The notes under the pieces are model-generated. The model ran no database searches. It was not told where the DNA came from and saw nothing but the letters and a program-made list of their open reading frames with translations. From Lysinimonas soli (GTDB lineage Bacteria; Actinomycetota; Actinomycetes; Actinomycetales; Microbacteriaceae), in NCBI RefSeq assembly GCF_042655435.1, contig NZ_JBHSMG010000002.1, forward strand, positions 744,001-808,000: a stretch of DNA of 64,000 nt. The letters are read 5' to 3'. Position 1 is the first letter of the stretch; every line of letters begins with the position of its first letter. Below, piece by piece: positions 24,186-32,326 of this stretch. The position numbers were made by a program, and so were the translations under genes.

Positions 24186-25307
24186 GTGAGCGACATCGAG
24201 ATCGGCCGGTCCAAGCGGGCGCGTCGCGCGTACGCATTCGACGACATCGCGATCGTGCCCAGCCGCCGCACCCGTGACCCGCAGGACGTCTCGGTCAAGT
24301 GGTCCATCGACGCGTTCACCTTCGACATGCCGGTGCTGGCGGCTCCGATGGATTCCGTGGTGAGCCCCAGCACGGCGATCGCGATCGGCCGCCTGGGCGG
24401 CCTCGGCGTGCTCAACCTCGAGGGGCTCTGGACCCGCTACGACGATCCGGAGCCGGTTCTCGCCGAGATCCGTGCGCTGTCACCGGAGCTCGCGACAGCC
24501 CGGATGCAGCAGCTGTACGCCGAGCCGATCAAGCCCGAGCTGATCAAGCAGCGGCTGGCCGAGATCCGGGCCGCCGGCGTCCCGGTGGCCGGCGCCCTCA
24601 GTCCGCAGCGTACGCAGGAGCACTCCCAGGCGGTCGTGGATGCCGGCGTCGACCTGTTCGTCATCCGCGGCACTACCGTGAGCGCCGAGCACGTCAGCAA
24701 GTCGGTCGAGCCGCTCAATCTCAAGAAGTTCATCTACGAGCTCGACGTGCCGGTCATCGTGGGCGGCGCGGCGACCTACACCGCCGCGCTCCACCTCATG
24801 CGCACGGGCGCGGCCGGGGTGCTGGTCGGCTTCGGCGGGGGAGCCGCCTCGACGACACGTGCCAGCCTCGGCATCCACGCCCCGATGGCGACCGCGGTGG
24901 CGGATGTCGCGGGGGCGCGGCGCGACTACCTCGACGAGTCCGGCGGCCGCTACGTGCACGTGATCGCCGACGGCGGCCTGGGCACGAGCGGCGACATCGT
25001 CAAGGCCATCTCGGTGGGCGCCGACGCCGTCATGCTCGGCACGGCGCTCGCCCGTGCCGAGGAGGCTCCCGGCGGCGGTTGGCACTGGGGCGCCGAGGCG
25101 CACCACGCCGAGCTGCCGCGCGGCAGCCGGGTTCAGGTCGGCACGCTCGCGCCGCTCGAGCAACTGCTGTTCGGGCCGTCGGCGAACCCGGATGGCCGGG
25201 TCAACCTGATCGGCGCCCTGCGGCGCTCGATGGCCACGACCGGGTACTCCGACCTCAAGGAGTTCCAGCGCGTCGAGGTCGTCGTCGCACCGTACCAGGG
25301 CCGCTAG
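24186..25307 (+). CDS. guaB3: GuaB3-family IMP dehydrogenase-related protein
   Basis: A 373-residue TIM-barrel protein of the IMPDH/GMPR superfamily without CBS domains. It keeps FDDIAIVPSRRT, AAPMDSVVSPSTA, GGLGVLNLEG and HVIADGGLGTSGDIVKAIS. The loop that in GuaB reads GPGSICTTR is here GGGAASTTR, so the catalytic Cys is replaced by Ser222. That substitution argues against ordinary IMPDH chemistry. GuaB3 proteins sit beside guaB and guaA across Actinobacteria; the actinobacterial role remains unclear to me. The start is GTG 24186. Confidence 0.88.
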   Translation: MSDIEIGRSKRARRAYAFDDIAIVPSRRTRDPQDVSVKWSIDAFTFDMPVLAAPMDSVVSPSTAIAIGRLGGLGVLNLEGLWTRYDDPEPVLAEIRALSPELATARMQQLYAEPIKPELIKQRLAEIRAAGVPVAGALSPQRTQEHSQAVVDAGVDLFVIRGTTVSAEHVSKSVEPLNLKKFIYELDVPVIVGGAATYTAALHLMRTGAAGVLVGFGGGAASTTRASLGIHAPMATAVADVAGARRDYLDESGGRYVHVIADGGLGTSGDIVKAISVGADAVMLGTALARAEEAPGGGWHWGAEAHHAELPRGSRVQVGTLAPLEQLLFGPSANPDGRVNLIGALRRSMATTGYSDLKEFQRVEVVVAPYQGR

Positions 25308-25356
25308 CGCGCCCTTCGCCCACGGCGGATCGCCGGATGCCCGTCCGTGCCGTCGG

Positions 25357-25362
25357 TAGAAT
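25357..25362 (+). promoter_or_regulatory. -10-like hexamer TAGAAT before the KhtT-like gene
   Basis: TAGAAT ends 7 nt before ATG 25370. The alternative ATG at 25361 overlaps the hexamer itself, which favours 25370 as the real, leaderless start. Confidence 0.5.
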
Positions 25363-25369
25363 GGGTTTC

Positions 25370-25900
25370 ATGGTTGACGTGAGACGGGTGAAGCTTCCGG
25401 GAGTCGGAGTGCTTCACACCTTCGTCACCGACGACGGCGGCAAGGTCGGCGTCATCAGCCACCGTTCGGGGCACAGCGACCTCATCACCTTCGCCGACGC
25501 CGAAGACGGTGCCGCCCGCAAGGTCTCGCTCCGACTCGACGAAGACGAGGCGCACACCCTCGCGGAGCTGCTCGGCGGAACGAAGATCACCGAGTCCCTG
25601 TCGGGGCTCGATCAGATCCCCGGTCTTTCGATCGACTGGTTCCACGTCGACTACGACGACCACATCGCCGGTCAGCCGCTCGGCAACATGACCGCCCGCG
25701 GTCTTCCGGGCGTGACGGTCGTCGCGGTCGTGCGCGGCGAGTCGGCGAACCCGGCTCCCGACGAGGACTTCAAGGTCTTCCCCGGCGACACGCTCGTCGT
25801 CGCGGGCGCGCCCGAGAAGGTCGCGAAGGCATTCCTCTTCTACCGGACGGGCGAGTTCAAGGCGAAGGCTGAGTCCGTGGACGCGCCACCCGGAAACTGA
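25370..25900 (+). CDS. cation:proton antiporter regulatory subunit (KhtT-like, TrkA-C domain)
   Basis: A 176-residue soluble protein. The N-terminal half (MVDVRRVKLPGVGVLHTF, GVISHRSGHSDLITF) matches KhtT-type regulators. The C-terminal ~85 residues form an RCK_C/TrkA-C domain (NMTARGLPGVTVVAVVRG, PDEDFKVFPGDTLVVAGAPEKV). KhtT-type subunits gate the partner antiporter in response to cyclic-di-AMP or pH in Bacillus (family knowledge). The partner gene follows after 3 bp. I chose ATG 25370 over ATG 25361 for the leaderless spacing; the difference is three residues. Confidence 0.87.
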   Translation: MVDVRRVKLPGVGVLHTFVTDDGGKVGVISHRSGHSDLITFADAEDGAARKVSLRLDEDEAHTLAELLGGTKITESLSGLDQIPGLSIDWFHVDYDDHIAGQPLGNMTARGLPGVTVVAVVRGESANPAPDEDFKVFPGDTLVVAGAPEKVAKAFLFYRTGEFKAKAESVDAPPGN

Positions 25901-25903
25901 CGC

Positions 25904-27436
25904 ATGCACCTGGGTAGCGAACTCCTCGTCCTCGGCGTCCTGTTCGTCATCGCCTACCTGCTGGGGCGCCTGGGCAAGCTGATCGGCTTGCCCGCGATCC
26001 CGATCTACATGCTCGTCGGGCTCGTCGCGAGCCCGCACTTCGCCTGGTTCCCGCTCAGCTTCAAATCGGCCGACGTCGAGCTGATCGCCGTGTTCGGGCT
26101 GATCTTCCTGCTGTTCAGCCTGGGCCTCGAGTTCGACCAGGACGAGTTCTTCGGCAACGCCAAGGCGCTGCTGCTGAGCGGCGGCACCCGCATCATCATC
26201 AACATGGGGGCGGGGCTCCTCTTCGGCATGTGGGTGGGCTGGGGTACCCGCGAGGCGCTCATCATCGCCGGGATGACGGCGACCTCCTCGAGCGCGATCG
26301 TCACCAAGCTGCTGATCGAGCTGCGTCGCCTGGCGAACCGCGAGACCCCCGTCATCCTGGGGATCACGGTGGTCGAAGACGTCTTCGTCGCCGTCTACCT
26401 CGCGATCGTGACCGTCATCATCGGCGGGCAGAAGGACATCTGGGCGATCGTGCTGCAGCTCACGGTCTCGTTCGTGTTCCTGGTGGCGATGTTCGCGCTG
26501 GCGCGCTGGGGCGGCCGCCTGGTCTCGCGCCTGGTGGGCACCCGCGACGACGAGTTGTTCACGATCCTGTTCTTCGGCCTCGCCGTCGCCTTCGGCGGCA
26601 TCGGCGAGATGCTCGGGGTCTCGGATGCCATCGGCGCCTTCCTGATCGGCCTCGTGCTGGGCGCCACCCGCTTCAAGGCGCGCATCGAGCAGTTCTCGCT
26701 GCCGCTGCGGGACGTGTTCGGCGCCTTCTTCTTCCTCAACTTCGGACTCGCCCTCAACCCGTCGACCTTCGGCTCCGTGCTCGTGCCGGTGGTCGTCGCC
26801 GTCGTGCTGACCCTGGTGCTGAACACGGCGGGCGGGCAGCTGATCGCCTGGCTCAGCAAGCTCACCCCCGCAGAGGGCATCAACGTGAGCGGGATGCTGC
26901 AGAACCGCGGCGAGTTCGCCCTCATCCTCGCGACCCTGGCTTCGGCCGCCGGGCTGGACTCTCGGCTTACTCCCTTCGCCGGACTGTACGTTCTGATCAT
27001 GGCGATCGTCGGACCCGTGCTCGCCGTCAACTCGGAGCGCTTCGGCGGCTGGTTGTTCTCGGGGTGGTGGCGCCGGCGCCGCACACCGCTCGCCGCGCCG
27101 GCGGCGGGCGACCACGATCGGGACCGCGAGTTCGCCCTCGCGGAGGCGGCGATGGCGGGTGCGGCCGACGACGACCTCGCGGCCATGGATGTCGCGGCCT
27201 CCGACGGCGTCCCCGTCGACGCGGTCGACGGCACCGGCACGTTCCTGGTCGACGCCCACGACGCCCGGGCAGCGCGACGACCCGGTCGGGGCGACGAGCT
27301 CGACGAGGTGCCGGCCGAGCAGCGCGGTGAGCTGCTTGCGGCCGGAGCCGACCCCGACGCGGAGGCGCGCATCGCTCGCCAGGCCGGCGAGCAGAGCGAC
27401 CACGACGACGCCCGCCACCGCGACCCGGAGTATTGA
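25904..27436 (+). CDS. K+/H+ antiporter of the CPA2/KefB family (KhtU-like)
   Basis: A 510-residue protein with about 11-13 hydrophobic segments in residues 1-375. CPA2 landmarks are PAIPIYMLVGLVASP, LIFLLFSLGLEFD, GMTATSSSAIVTKLL, GITVVEDVFVAVYLA, SDAIGAFLIGLVLG and MLQNRGEFALILA. It exports K+ in exchange for H+, by family analogy. Residues 385-510 are a hydrophilic, Asp/Ala/Arg-rich cytoplasmic tail without a recognisable RCK domain, consistent with regulation through the separate KhtT-like subunit encoded just upstream. Its TGA overlaps the next ATG (TGATG). Confidence 0.9.
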   Translation: MHLGSELLVLGVLFVIAYLLGRLGKLIGLPAIPIYMLVGLVASPHFAWFPLSFKSADVELIAVFGLIFLLFSLGLEFDQDEFFGNAKALLLSGGTRIIINMGAGLLFGMWVGWGTREALIIAGMTATSSSAIVTKLLIELRRLANRETPVILGITVVEDVFVAVYLAIVTVIIGGQKDIWAIVLQLTVSFVFLVAMFALARWGGRLVSRLVGTRDDELFTILFFGLAVAFGGIGEMLGVSDAIGAFLIGLVLGATRFKARIEQFSLPLRDVFGAFFFLNFGLALNPSTFGSVLVPVVVAVVLTLVLNTAGGQLIAWLSKLTPAEGINVSGMLQNRGEFALILATLASAAGLDSRLTPFAGLYVLIMAIVGPVLAVNSERFGGWLFSGWWRRRRTPLAAPAAGDHDRDREFALAEAAMAGAADDDLAAMDVAASDGVPVDAVDGTGTFLVDAHDARAARRPGRGDELDEVPAEQRGELLAAGADPDAEARIARQAGEQSDHDDARHRDPEY

Positions 27437-28230
27437 TGACCGCGCCCGTTGTCCCGTCCCCGGCCGTCGACGTGTCGTTCTGGTCGGTCGCCCGCCGTCC
27501 GCGCTGGATCGGCGCCCTGCTGCTCGCCCTGGCGATCGCGGCCGGGTTCTCGGCACTCGGCCAGTGGCAGCTCGCTCGCAGCGTTGCGAGCGCCACCGTC
27601 GCCCCGATCGCCACCGAGACGCCCGTGGCGCTCGGCTCGATCGCGAAGCCCGACACCGCGGTCACCGATCCGCAGCTGGGCCGGATGGTCACGACCGTCG
27701 GCACTCTCGTCCCGGGTGACGACGTCATACTGAGCGACCGGGTGAACGGCGGCAAGACCGGCTACTGGCTGATCGGCCACGTGACCACCGGAGAGGGTGC
27801 CGAGCTCGCGGTGGCGCTCGGCTGGGCGCCGACACGGGCGGCGGCACTCGCGGCTGAAGGCTCGGCGTCGATCGCGAGCCCGCTGATCGGCCGCTACCTG
27901 CCGAGCGAGTCGCCCGACCAGCCGGATGTCGAGAAGGGCGGCCAGAGCGCCGCATCCGTCGCCGCCCTGATCAATCAGTGGGCGTCCTTCGACGGCTCGG
28001 TGTACGGCGGCTACCTCGTCGCGGCGACCCCGTCGGCGGGGCTCGCGAAGATCGACTCGCCGGCCCCGAGCCAGGACCTGACGCTCAACTGGCTGAACGT
28101 GTTCTACGCCGCGGAGTGGGCGATCTTCGCCGGCTTCGCGGTCTACCTCTGGTATCGGCTGGTGAAGGACGAGGTCGAGAAGGAGCTGGAGACCGACGGG
28201 CGGTCCGAGCCGCCCGTGCGCGAAACGTAG
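27436..28230 (+). CDS. SURF1-family cytochrome oxidase biogenesis protein
   Basis: A 264-residue protein with the SURF1 plan: one N-terminal TM (RPRWIGALLLALAIAAGFSALGQWQLARS), an extracytoplasmic beta domain with VILSDRVNGGKTGYWLIGHV and LAVALGWAPT, and a C-terminal TM (LNVFYAAEWAIFAGFAVYLWYRLVKDE). SURF1 assists heme insertion into aa3-type cytochrome c oxidase. ATG 27436 shares one base with the antiporter stop (TGATG). Its TAG stop forms the first half of a TAGGAT hexamer for the next gene. Confidence 0.88.
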   Translation: MTAPVVPSPAVDVSFWSVARRPRWIGALLLALAIAAGFSALGQWQLARSVASATVAPIATETPVALGSIAKPDTAVTDPQLGRMVTTVGTLVPGDDVILSDRVNGGKTGYWLIGHVTTGEGAELAVALGWAPTRAAALAAEGSASIASPLIGRYLPSESPDQPDVEKGGQSAASVAALINQWASFDGSVYGGYLVAATPSAGLAKIDSPAPSQDLTLNWLNVFYAAEWAIFAGFAVYLWYRLVKDEVEKELETDGRSEPPVRET

Positions 28231-28233
28231 GAT
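28228..28233 (+). promoter_or_regulatory. -10-like hexamer TAGGAT built on the SURF1 stop codon
   Basis: TAG at 28228-28230 is the SURF1 stop codon and the first half of TAGGAT, which ends 6 nt before ATG 28240. The same stop/-10 sharing is seen at perM/purN. Confidence 0.5.
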
Positions 28234-28239
28234 AGGGGT

Positions 28240-28683
28240 ATGCCCTCCGGACCCCGTCCGTCTGACGTCCCCCGCATCCGCAAGGTCCTCGCGGTCTACC
28301 GCGTCTCCGCCATCGTGACCGGTGTCTTCCTCCTGCTGCTGTGCGCCATGATGGTGCTCCGCTACGGGCTCGGCGTCGACATCGAGCTGGGGGGAGCATT
28401 CGGCTTCCTCGCGCTGCAGCCGCGGGAGCTCATCCGGGCCGTCGACCTCTCGACCGGCATCCTGATCGCGCACGGCTGGCTGTACGTGCTCTACCTCGGA
28501 TGCGACTTCCTGATGTGGCGGATGCTGCGCTTCAGCTTCCGGCGCTTCCTGCTGATCGCGCTCGGCGGCATCGTTCCCGGGCTCTCGTTCTACTTCGAGT
28601 TCCGGGTGCCCCGGTACGTCGAGGAGCGTCTGGCCGAGGCGCACGCGACGGCCGTGCCGGCCGAGGCCGGAGCGACGGCGTGA
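28240..28683 (+). CDS. DUF3817 integral membrane protein
   Basis: A 147-residue protein with three to four hydrophobic segments (about 20-44, 52-85, 88-102, 106-125) and the DUF3817 pattern KVLAVYRVSAIVTGVFLLLLC and AHGWLYVLYLGCDFLMW. Function is unknown. In many Actinobacteria a DUF3817 gene directly precedes guaA, as here (4-bp overlap with the GTG of guaA), so the two are translationally coupled. The predicted leaderless start is ATG 28240. Confidence 0.85.
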   Translation: MPSGPRPSDVPRIRKVLAVYRVSAIVTGVFLLLLCAMMVLRYGLGVDIELGGAFGFLALQPRELIRAVDLSTGILIAHGWLYVLYLGCDFLMWRMLRFSFRRFLLIALGGIVPGLSFYFEFRVPRYVEERLAEAHATAVPAEAGATA

Positions 28684-30281
28684 CGGCAGCGGGTGCCGCA
28701 GCGGCCGCCGCCGGCAGCGAGGCCCATCCCGTCCTGGTCGTCGACTTCGGTGCGCAGTACGCCCAGCTGATCGCCCGTCGTGTGCGCGAGGCCGGCGTCT
28801 ACAGCGAGATCGTTCCGCACACCATCTCGGCCGCAGAAGTCGCCGCGAAGAACCCCGCGGGCATCGTACTCAGCGGCGGTCCGTCGAGCGTCTACGAGCC
28901 GGGGTCACCCGATCTCGATCACGGGGTGCTGCAGCTCGGCATCCCCACGCTCGGCATCTGCTACGGATTCCAGGTCATGGCCCGTCAGCTCGGCGGCGAG
29001 GTCGCCAAGACCGGCGCCCGGGAGTACGGCTCGACCGGGGTGCGGCTGACGGCCCCCGGCGGGGTGCTGCTGAGCGGGCAGCCGGAGGAGCAGACCGCCT
29101 GGATGAGCCACGGCGACTCGGTGGTCAAGGCCCCCGAGGGTTTCGACGTGCTCGCTGCGAGCGAGTCGACGCCGGTCGCCGCCTTCGCCAGCGACGCCCG
29201 CAAGCTCTACGGGGTGCAGTGGCATCCCGAGGTGAAGCACTCGCAGTTCGGCCAGCGCGTCATCGAGAACTTCCTGCACGACGCGGCGGGCATCGCGGCC
29301 GACTGGAACAGCGGCAACGTCATCGCCGAGCAGGTGGAGAAGATCCGCGCCCAGGTGGGCGGCGGCAAGGTCATCTGCGGCCTCTCGGGCGGTGTCGATT
29401 CGGCCGTCGCCGCGGCCCTCGTGCACAAGGCGGTCGGCGATCAGCTGGTCTGCGTCTTCGTCGACCACGGGCTGCTGCGCGCGGGGGAACGCGAGCAGGT
29501 CGAGCAGGATTACGTGGCCGCCACGGGCGTGCGGCTCGTCACGATCGACGCGGCCGAGCAGTTCCTCGGTGCCCTCGCCGGCGTGACCGACCCGGAGCAG
29601 AAGCGCAAGATCATCGGGCGCGAGTTCATCCGCACCTTCGAGACGGCGCAGGCCGAACTCGTCGCCGAGTCGGCCGCCGACGGCGACCCGATCGCGTTCC
29701 TCGTGCAGGGCACGCTGTATCCGGATGTCGTCGAGTCGGGCGGCGGCACGGGCACCGCGAACATCAAGAGCCATCACAACGTCGGCGGCCTGCCGGAGGA
29801 CCTGCAGTTCGAGCTCGTCGAGCCGCTGCGCACCCTGTTCAAGGACGAGGTGCGGGCGATCGGCCGCGAGCTGGGACTGCCCGAGGTCATCGTGGGGCGT
29901 CAGCCGTTCCCCGGGCCCGGGCTCGGCATCCGGATCGTGGGCGAGGTGACCTTCGATCGTCTCGAGCTGCTGCGTCACGCGGATGCCATCGCGCGCGCCG
30001 AGCTGACCGCAGCGGGCCTCGACGGCGAGATCTGGCAGTGCCCGGTCGTGCTGCTGGCCGACGTGCGTTCGGTCGGCGTGCAGGGCGACGGACGCAGCTA
30101 CGGCCACCCGATCGTGCTGCGGCCGGTGTCATCCGAAGACGCGATGACCGCCGATTGGACGCGCCTGCCCTACGACACGCTCGCCAAGATCTCGACGCGC
30201 ATCACGAACGAGGTCGCGGGTGTGAACCGGGTCGTGCTCGACGTCACCTCGAAGCCCCCCGGAACCATCGAGTGGGAGTGA
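28680..30281 (+). CDS. guaA: GMP synthase (glutamine-hydrolysing)
   Basis: A 533-residue protein that aminates XMP to GMP. The N-terminal class I glutaminase has VLVVDFGAQYAQLIARRVRE, the nucleophile GICYGFQ (Cys94) and GVQWHPEV. The ATP-pyrophosphatase domain has the PP-loop GLSGGVDSAV, then the C-terminal dimerisation domain RQPFPGPGLGIRIVGEV and KPPGTIEWE. The GTG at 28680 overlaps the DUF3817 stop and adds about 16 Ala/Gly-rich residues before the family N-terminus. A strong hairpin terminator that includes the stop codon follows. Confidence 0.97.
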   Translation: MTAAGAAAAAAGSEAHPVLVVDFGAQYAQLIARRVREAGVYSEIVPHTISAAEVAAKNPAGIVLSGGPSSVYEPGSPDLDHGVLQLGIPTLGICYGFQVMARQLGGEVAKTGAREYGSTGVRLTAPGGVLLSGQPEEQTAWMSHGDSVVKAPEGFDVLAASESTPVAAFASDARKLYGVQWHPEVKHSQFGQRVIENFLHDAAGIAADWNSGNVIAEQVEKIRAQVGGGKVICGLSGGVDSAVAAALVHKAVGDQLVCVFVDHGLLRAGEREQVEQDYVAATGVRLVTIDAAEQFLGALAGVTDPEQKRKIIGREFIRTFETAQAELVAESAADGDPIAFLVQGTLYPDVVESGGGTGTANIKSHHNVGGLPEDLQFELVEPLRTLFKDEVRAIGRELGLPEVIVGRQPFPGPGLGIRIVGEVTFDRLELLRHADAIARAELTAAGLDGEIWQCPVVLLADVRSVGVQGDGRSYGHPIVLRPVSSEDAMTADWTRLPYDTLAKISTRITNEVAGVNRVVLDVTSKPPGTIEWE

Positions 30282-30290
30282 AGCGTTAAG

Positions 30291-30314
30291 AAAGAGCCCA
30301 TTTCTGGGCTCTTT
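30291..30314. terminator. terminator of guaA
   Basis: A 10-bp perfect stem, AAAGAGCCCA, a TTTC loop and TGGGCTCTTT. GTGAAGC/GCTTCAC (30278-30284 with 30317-30323) extends it and takes in the guaA stop codon. Confidence 0.85.
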
Positions 30315-30474
30315 CAGCTTCACTCCGGCGCCCGTCCCGGGCGTCGGGAAGCGGGTGAGGCTAGCCCATTTCTGGGCTCTTTCAGCTTCACTCCGGCGCC
30401 CGTCTCGGGCGTCGGGAAGCGGGTGAGGCTGGCCCATTTCTGCGCTCTTTCAGCTTCACTCCGGCGCCCGTCCC
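30296..30474. repeat. 68-bp tandem repeat, about 2.6 copies, behind guaA
   Basis: Copies start at 30296, 30364 and 30432 (the last truncated near 30474). Each begins GCCCATTTCTGGGCTCTTTC, continues with the sequence around CTTCACTCCGGCGCCCGT, and contains a second small hairpin (CGCCCG/CGGGCG). Copies 1 and 2 differ at only a couple of sites. In copy 3 the first hairpin is damaged (TCTGCGCTC). Only copy 1 has the full 10-bp terminator stem. The region between guaA and the Bax-inhibitor-like gene is otherwise noncoding. Confidence 0.85.
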
Positions 30475-30493
30475 TGCCTCAACGAGCCGACAG

Positions 30494-30553
30494 CCGAGGG
30501 CCGAGACGGCCCTCGGAACTGGCGTCGCGGCGACGGCCAGAAATGGCCGTCGC
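30494..30553. terminator. two further hairpins downstream of the Bax-inhibitor-like gene
   Basis: CCGAGGGCC/GGCCCTCGG (30494-30516), then a 10-bp stem GCGACGGCCA, GAAA loop, TGGCCGTCGC (30530-30553). On the minus strand the second one reads GCCATTTCTGGC, the same core as the 68-bp repeat. They lie 20 bp beyond the stop of the minus-strand gene and probably terminate it. Confidence 0.6.
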
Positions 30554-30572
30554 TTTCAGCTCCAGCGTTCGT

Positions 30573-31400
30573 TCAGTTGCGCGGCATGAAGTACGACAGC
30601 AGGCGCAGGATCTCGAGGTAGAGCCACACGACCGTGACCATGATCCCGAAGGCCGCGGTCCAGCCGTAGCGGCGCGGTTGTCCGGATTCGACCCCGCGCT
30701 TGACGAAGTCGAAGTCGATCACGAGCGAGTAGGCCGCCATCAGCACGACGAGGATGCCGAGCGGCACGCCGAGTGGGATGCTCGTGCCCGGGATCACTGC
30801 GTCGCGCATCCCGAACATCGAGTTCGTGACGCCGAACATCATGAGTCCGACGTTGACGAGCGAGAAGACCAGGTAGCCGACCATCGCGACCAGGAAGATC
30901 TTGGTGGCGCGCGCCGACGCCCGCACCTTGCCACTGGCGAACAGGGCGAGCGTGATGCCGACGACGGCGAGCGTGCCGAACACCGCCATCGGAACGAGCC
31001 CCGACGAGAACGTCCGGTTGTACCAGGCCGAGACCGCGCCGACCAGAACCCCCTCGGCCGCCGCGTAGAGCAGGATCAGGGTCGGCGACGGGTTCTTCTT
31101 GAAGGTGTTGACGAGGCCGAGCACGAGCCCGACCACCAGGGCGGGCAGCAGCAGGGCCGGCACGAACCAGCCGATCGCGGCACCCGCGACCAGGATGAGG
31201 AAGCTCACGCCCGTCTTGACGATGGTGTCTTCATAGCTCATGCGATCCATCTGGGCGGGGGTCGCATCCGGCAGCCCGAAGTGCTCGTTCAGCTGCTCGG
31301 CCGACGGCGTCGGCACGGCGATGGCGGCCTCTTTGGCTGCCTGACGCTTCGCGGCTTTCGCCGAGAAGGCGGGCGAGTTCGAGAAGACGGGATTCGACAT
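30573..31400 (-). CDS. Bax inhibitor-1/YccA family membrane protein
   Basis: A 275-residue protein. A hydrophilic N-terminus of about 58 residues (MSNPVFSNSPAFSAKAA...) is followed by seven hydrophobic segments with the actinobacterial BaxI pattern (TGVSFLILVAGAAIGWF, EGVLVGAVSAWYN, FFLVA-like IFLVAMVGYLVFSLVNVG, SLVIDFDFV, YGWTAAFGIMVTVVWLYLEILRLLSYF). The family includes Ca2+ leak channels, but bacterial roles are mostly unknown. ATG 31400 has GGAGG just upstream; the frame runs open for 123 more codons that belong to the neighbouring gene region. Confidence 0.88.
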   Translation of the reverse strand: MSNPVFSNSPAFSAKAAKRQAAKEAAIAVPTPSAEQLNEHFGLPDATPAQMDRMSYEDTIVKTGVSFLILVAGAAIGWFVPALLLPALVVGLVLGLVNTFKKNPSPTLILLYAAAEGVLVGAVSAWYNRTFSSGLVPMAVFGTLAVVGITLALFASGKVRASARATKIFLVAMVGYLVFSLVNVGLMMFGVTNSMFGMRDAVIPGTSIPLGVPLGILVVLMAAYSLVIDFDFVKRGVESGQPRRYGWTAAFGIMVTVVWLYLEILRLLSYFMPRN

Positions 31401-31432
31401 GACGGCCTCCGAGGGTCGGTGTTGGCTCAACT

Positions 31433-31921
31433 CTACGGATATTGCTCGGGAAGATGCCGGGAGTCGCGCGTGGTCGCCACGGCCCAGGCGGCCCAGGCCG
31501 AGGCGACGATCACGGCGAACTCGATCGCGACGGCGGGGAGCATCTGGCTGTAGTTCGAGAACAGGCTGGGCAGGATCACGGCCCCCGCCAGCACGAAGGT
31601 GATCGTCGGGTAGCTGCGCAGGGGGCGATGTCGCACCAGCAACCAGCCGATGTAGGGCAGCACGAGCACCGCGATGAATCTCGGCCCCGTGAGCAGCAGC
31701 CAGACGGCGGGGGTCGAGAGGGCGGCCGCGGTGACCCGGCGCCAGCCGTCCGCCGGCATCACGCACCATCCCGTGACATGCGCAACGGTTCCGGCCAGCA
31801 GCAGAAGCAGCACGTAGGTGTCGGATCCGGCGATGGCGACCCCGCCACTCACGATCAGCGCGACCCCGCCGATCGCGCGAGAACGGGATCCGCCCCAGCG
31901 CAGCGGTCGTCGCGTTGTCAT
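31433..31921 (-). CDS. hypothetical membrane protein
   Basis: A 162-residue, strongly hydrophobic protein with about five membrane segments (GGVALIVSGGVAIAG, YVLLLLLAGTVAHVTGWCV, AAALSTPAVWLLLTG, FIAVLVLPYIGWLLV, FVLAGAVILPSLF, AVAIEFAVIVASAWAAWAV). I do not recognise a family. The start ATG 31921 (MTTRRPLRWGGSR) is chosen because it gives a positive N-terminus. It lies 11 bp after the zinc-ribbon gene, so the two are probably cotranscribed, and 32 bp before the Bax-inhibitor-like gene. Confidence 0.65.
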   Translation of the reverse strand: MTTRRPLRWGGSRSRAIGGVALIVSGGVAIAGSDTYVLLLLLAGTVAHVTGWCVMPADGWRRVTAAALSTPAVWLLLTGPRFIAVLVLPYIGWLLVRHRPLRSYPTITFVLAGAVILPSLFSNYSQMLPAVAIEFAVIVASAWAAWAVATTRDSRHLPEQYP

Positions 31922-31932
31922 GCCGGGCCGAC

Positions 31933-32301
31933 TCAGCGGTTCACGACGATGACGGCGATGACGAACACGAGCAGCGCGGCGAGCGAGAGGTAGCCGAGCA
32001 CGACGGCGACCCAGGCGATCGCCGTTCCCCGTTCGCCGGAGTGGGAGATCTGCGAGAGCGCGAGGTGGCCGAAGAGGGCGGCGAGCGGGCTCGCGAGGCA
32101 TCCCAGGATCAGGGCGAGGACGGCCAGCACGTTGACCCTCTGCGGCATGGTCGTGGTCGACGGGCGGATCGCCGACGGCGTTGCGGGCGGTTCGTCGGCC
32201 GGAATGTCCTCGGCCCGGATCACGGCCGTCGACGTGCCGCAGAAGATGCAGTACTTCCACTGCGGTTGCAGCTCGCGAGAGCAGTTCGCGCAGACGGTCA
32301 T
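31933..32301 (-). CDS. zinc-ribbon plus DUF4190 membrane protein
   Basis: A 122-residue protein. The N-terminal zinc ribbon has CANC...CIFC (Cys4, Cys7, Cys19, Cys22), followed by a Pro/Thr linker and two membrane segments. These flank GHLALSQISHSGERGTAIAWVAVVLG, the DUF4190 signature also found in the gene at 10289. Role unknown. It is divergent from the GDPD gene: only 25 bp separate the two starts, and a TTAT-containing stretch there could carry both -10 elements. Confidence 0.8.
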   Translation of the reverse strand: MTVCANCSRELQPQWKYCIFCGTSTAVIRAEDIPADEPPATPSAIRPSTTTMPQRVNVLAVLALILGCLASPLAALFGHLALSQISHSGERGTAIAWVAVVLGYLSLAALLVFVIAVIVVNR

Positions 32302-32326
32302 GGTCTCGCCAGATTATCGTGGGCGG

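Noticed and set aside
30296..30474. CRISPR array
   Set aside because: The 68-bp units are contiguous with no unique spacers, only 2.6 copies, and no cas gene is present.
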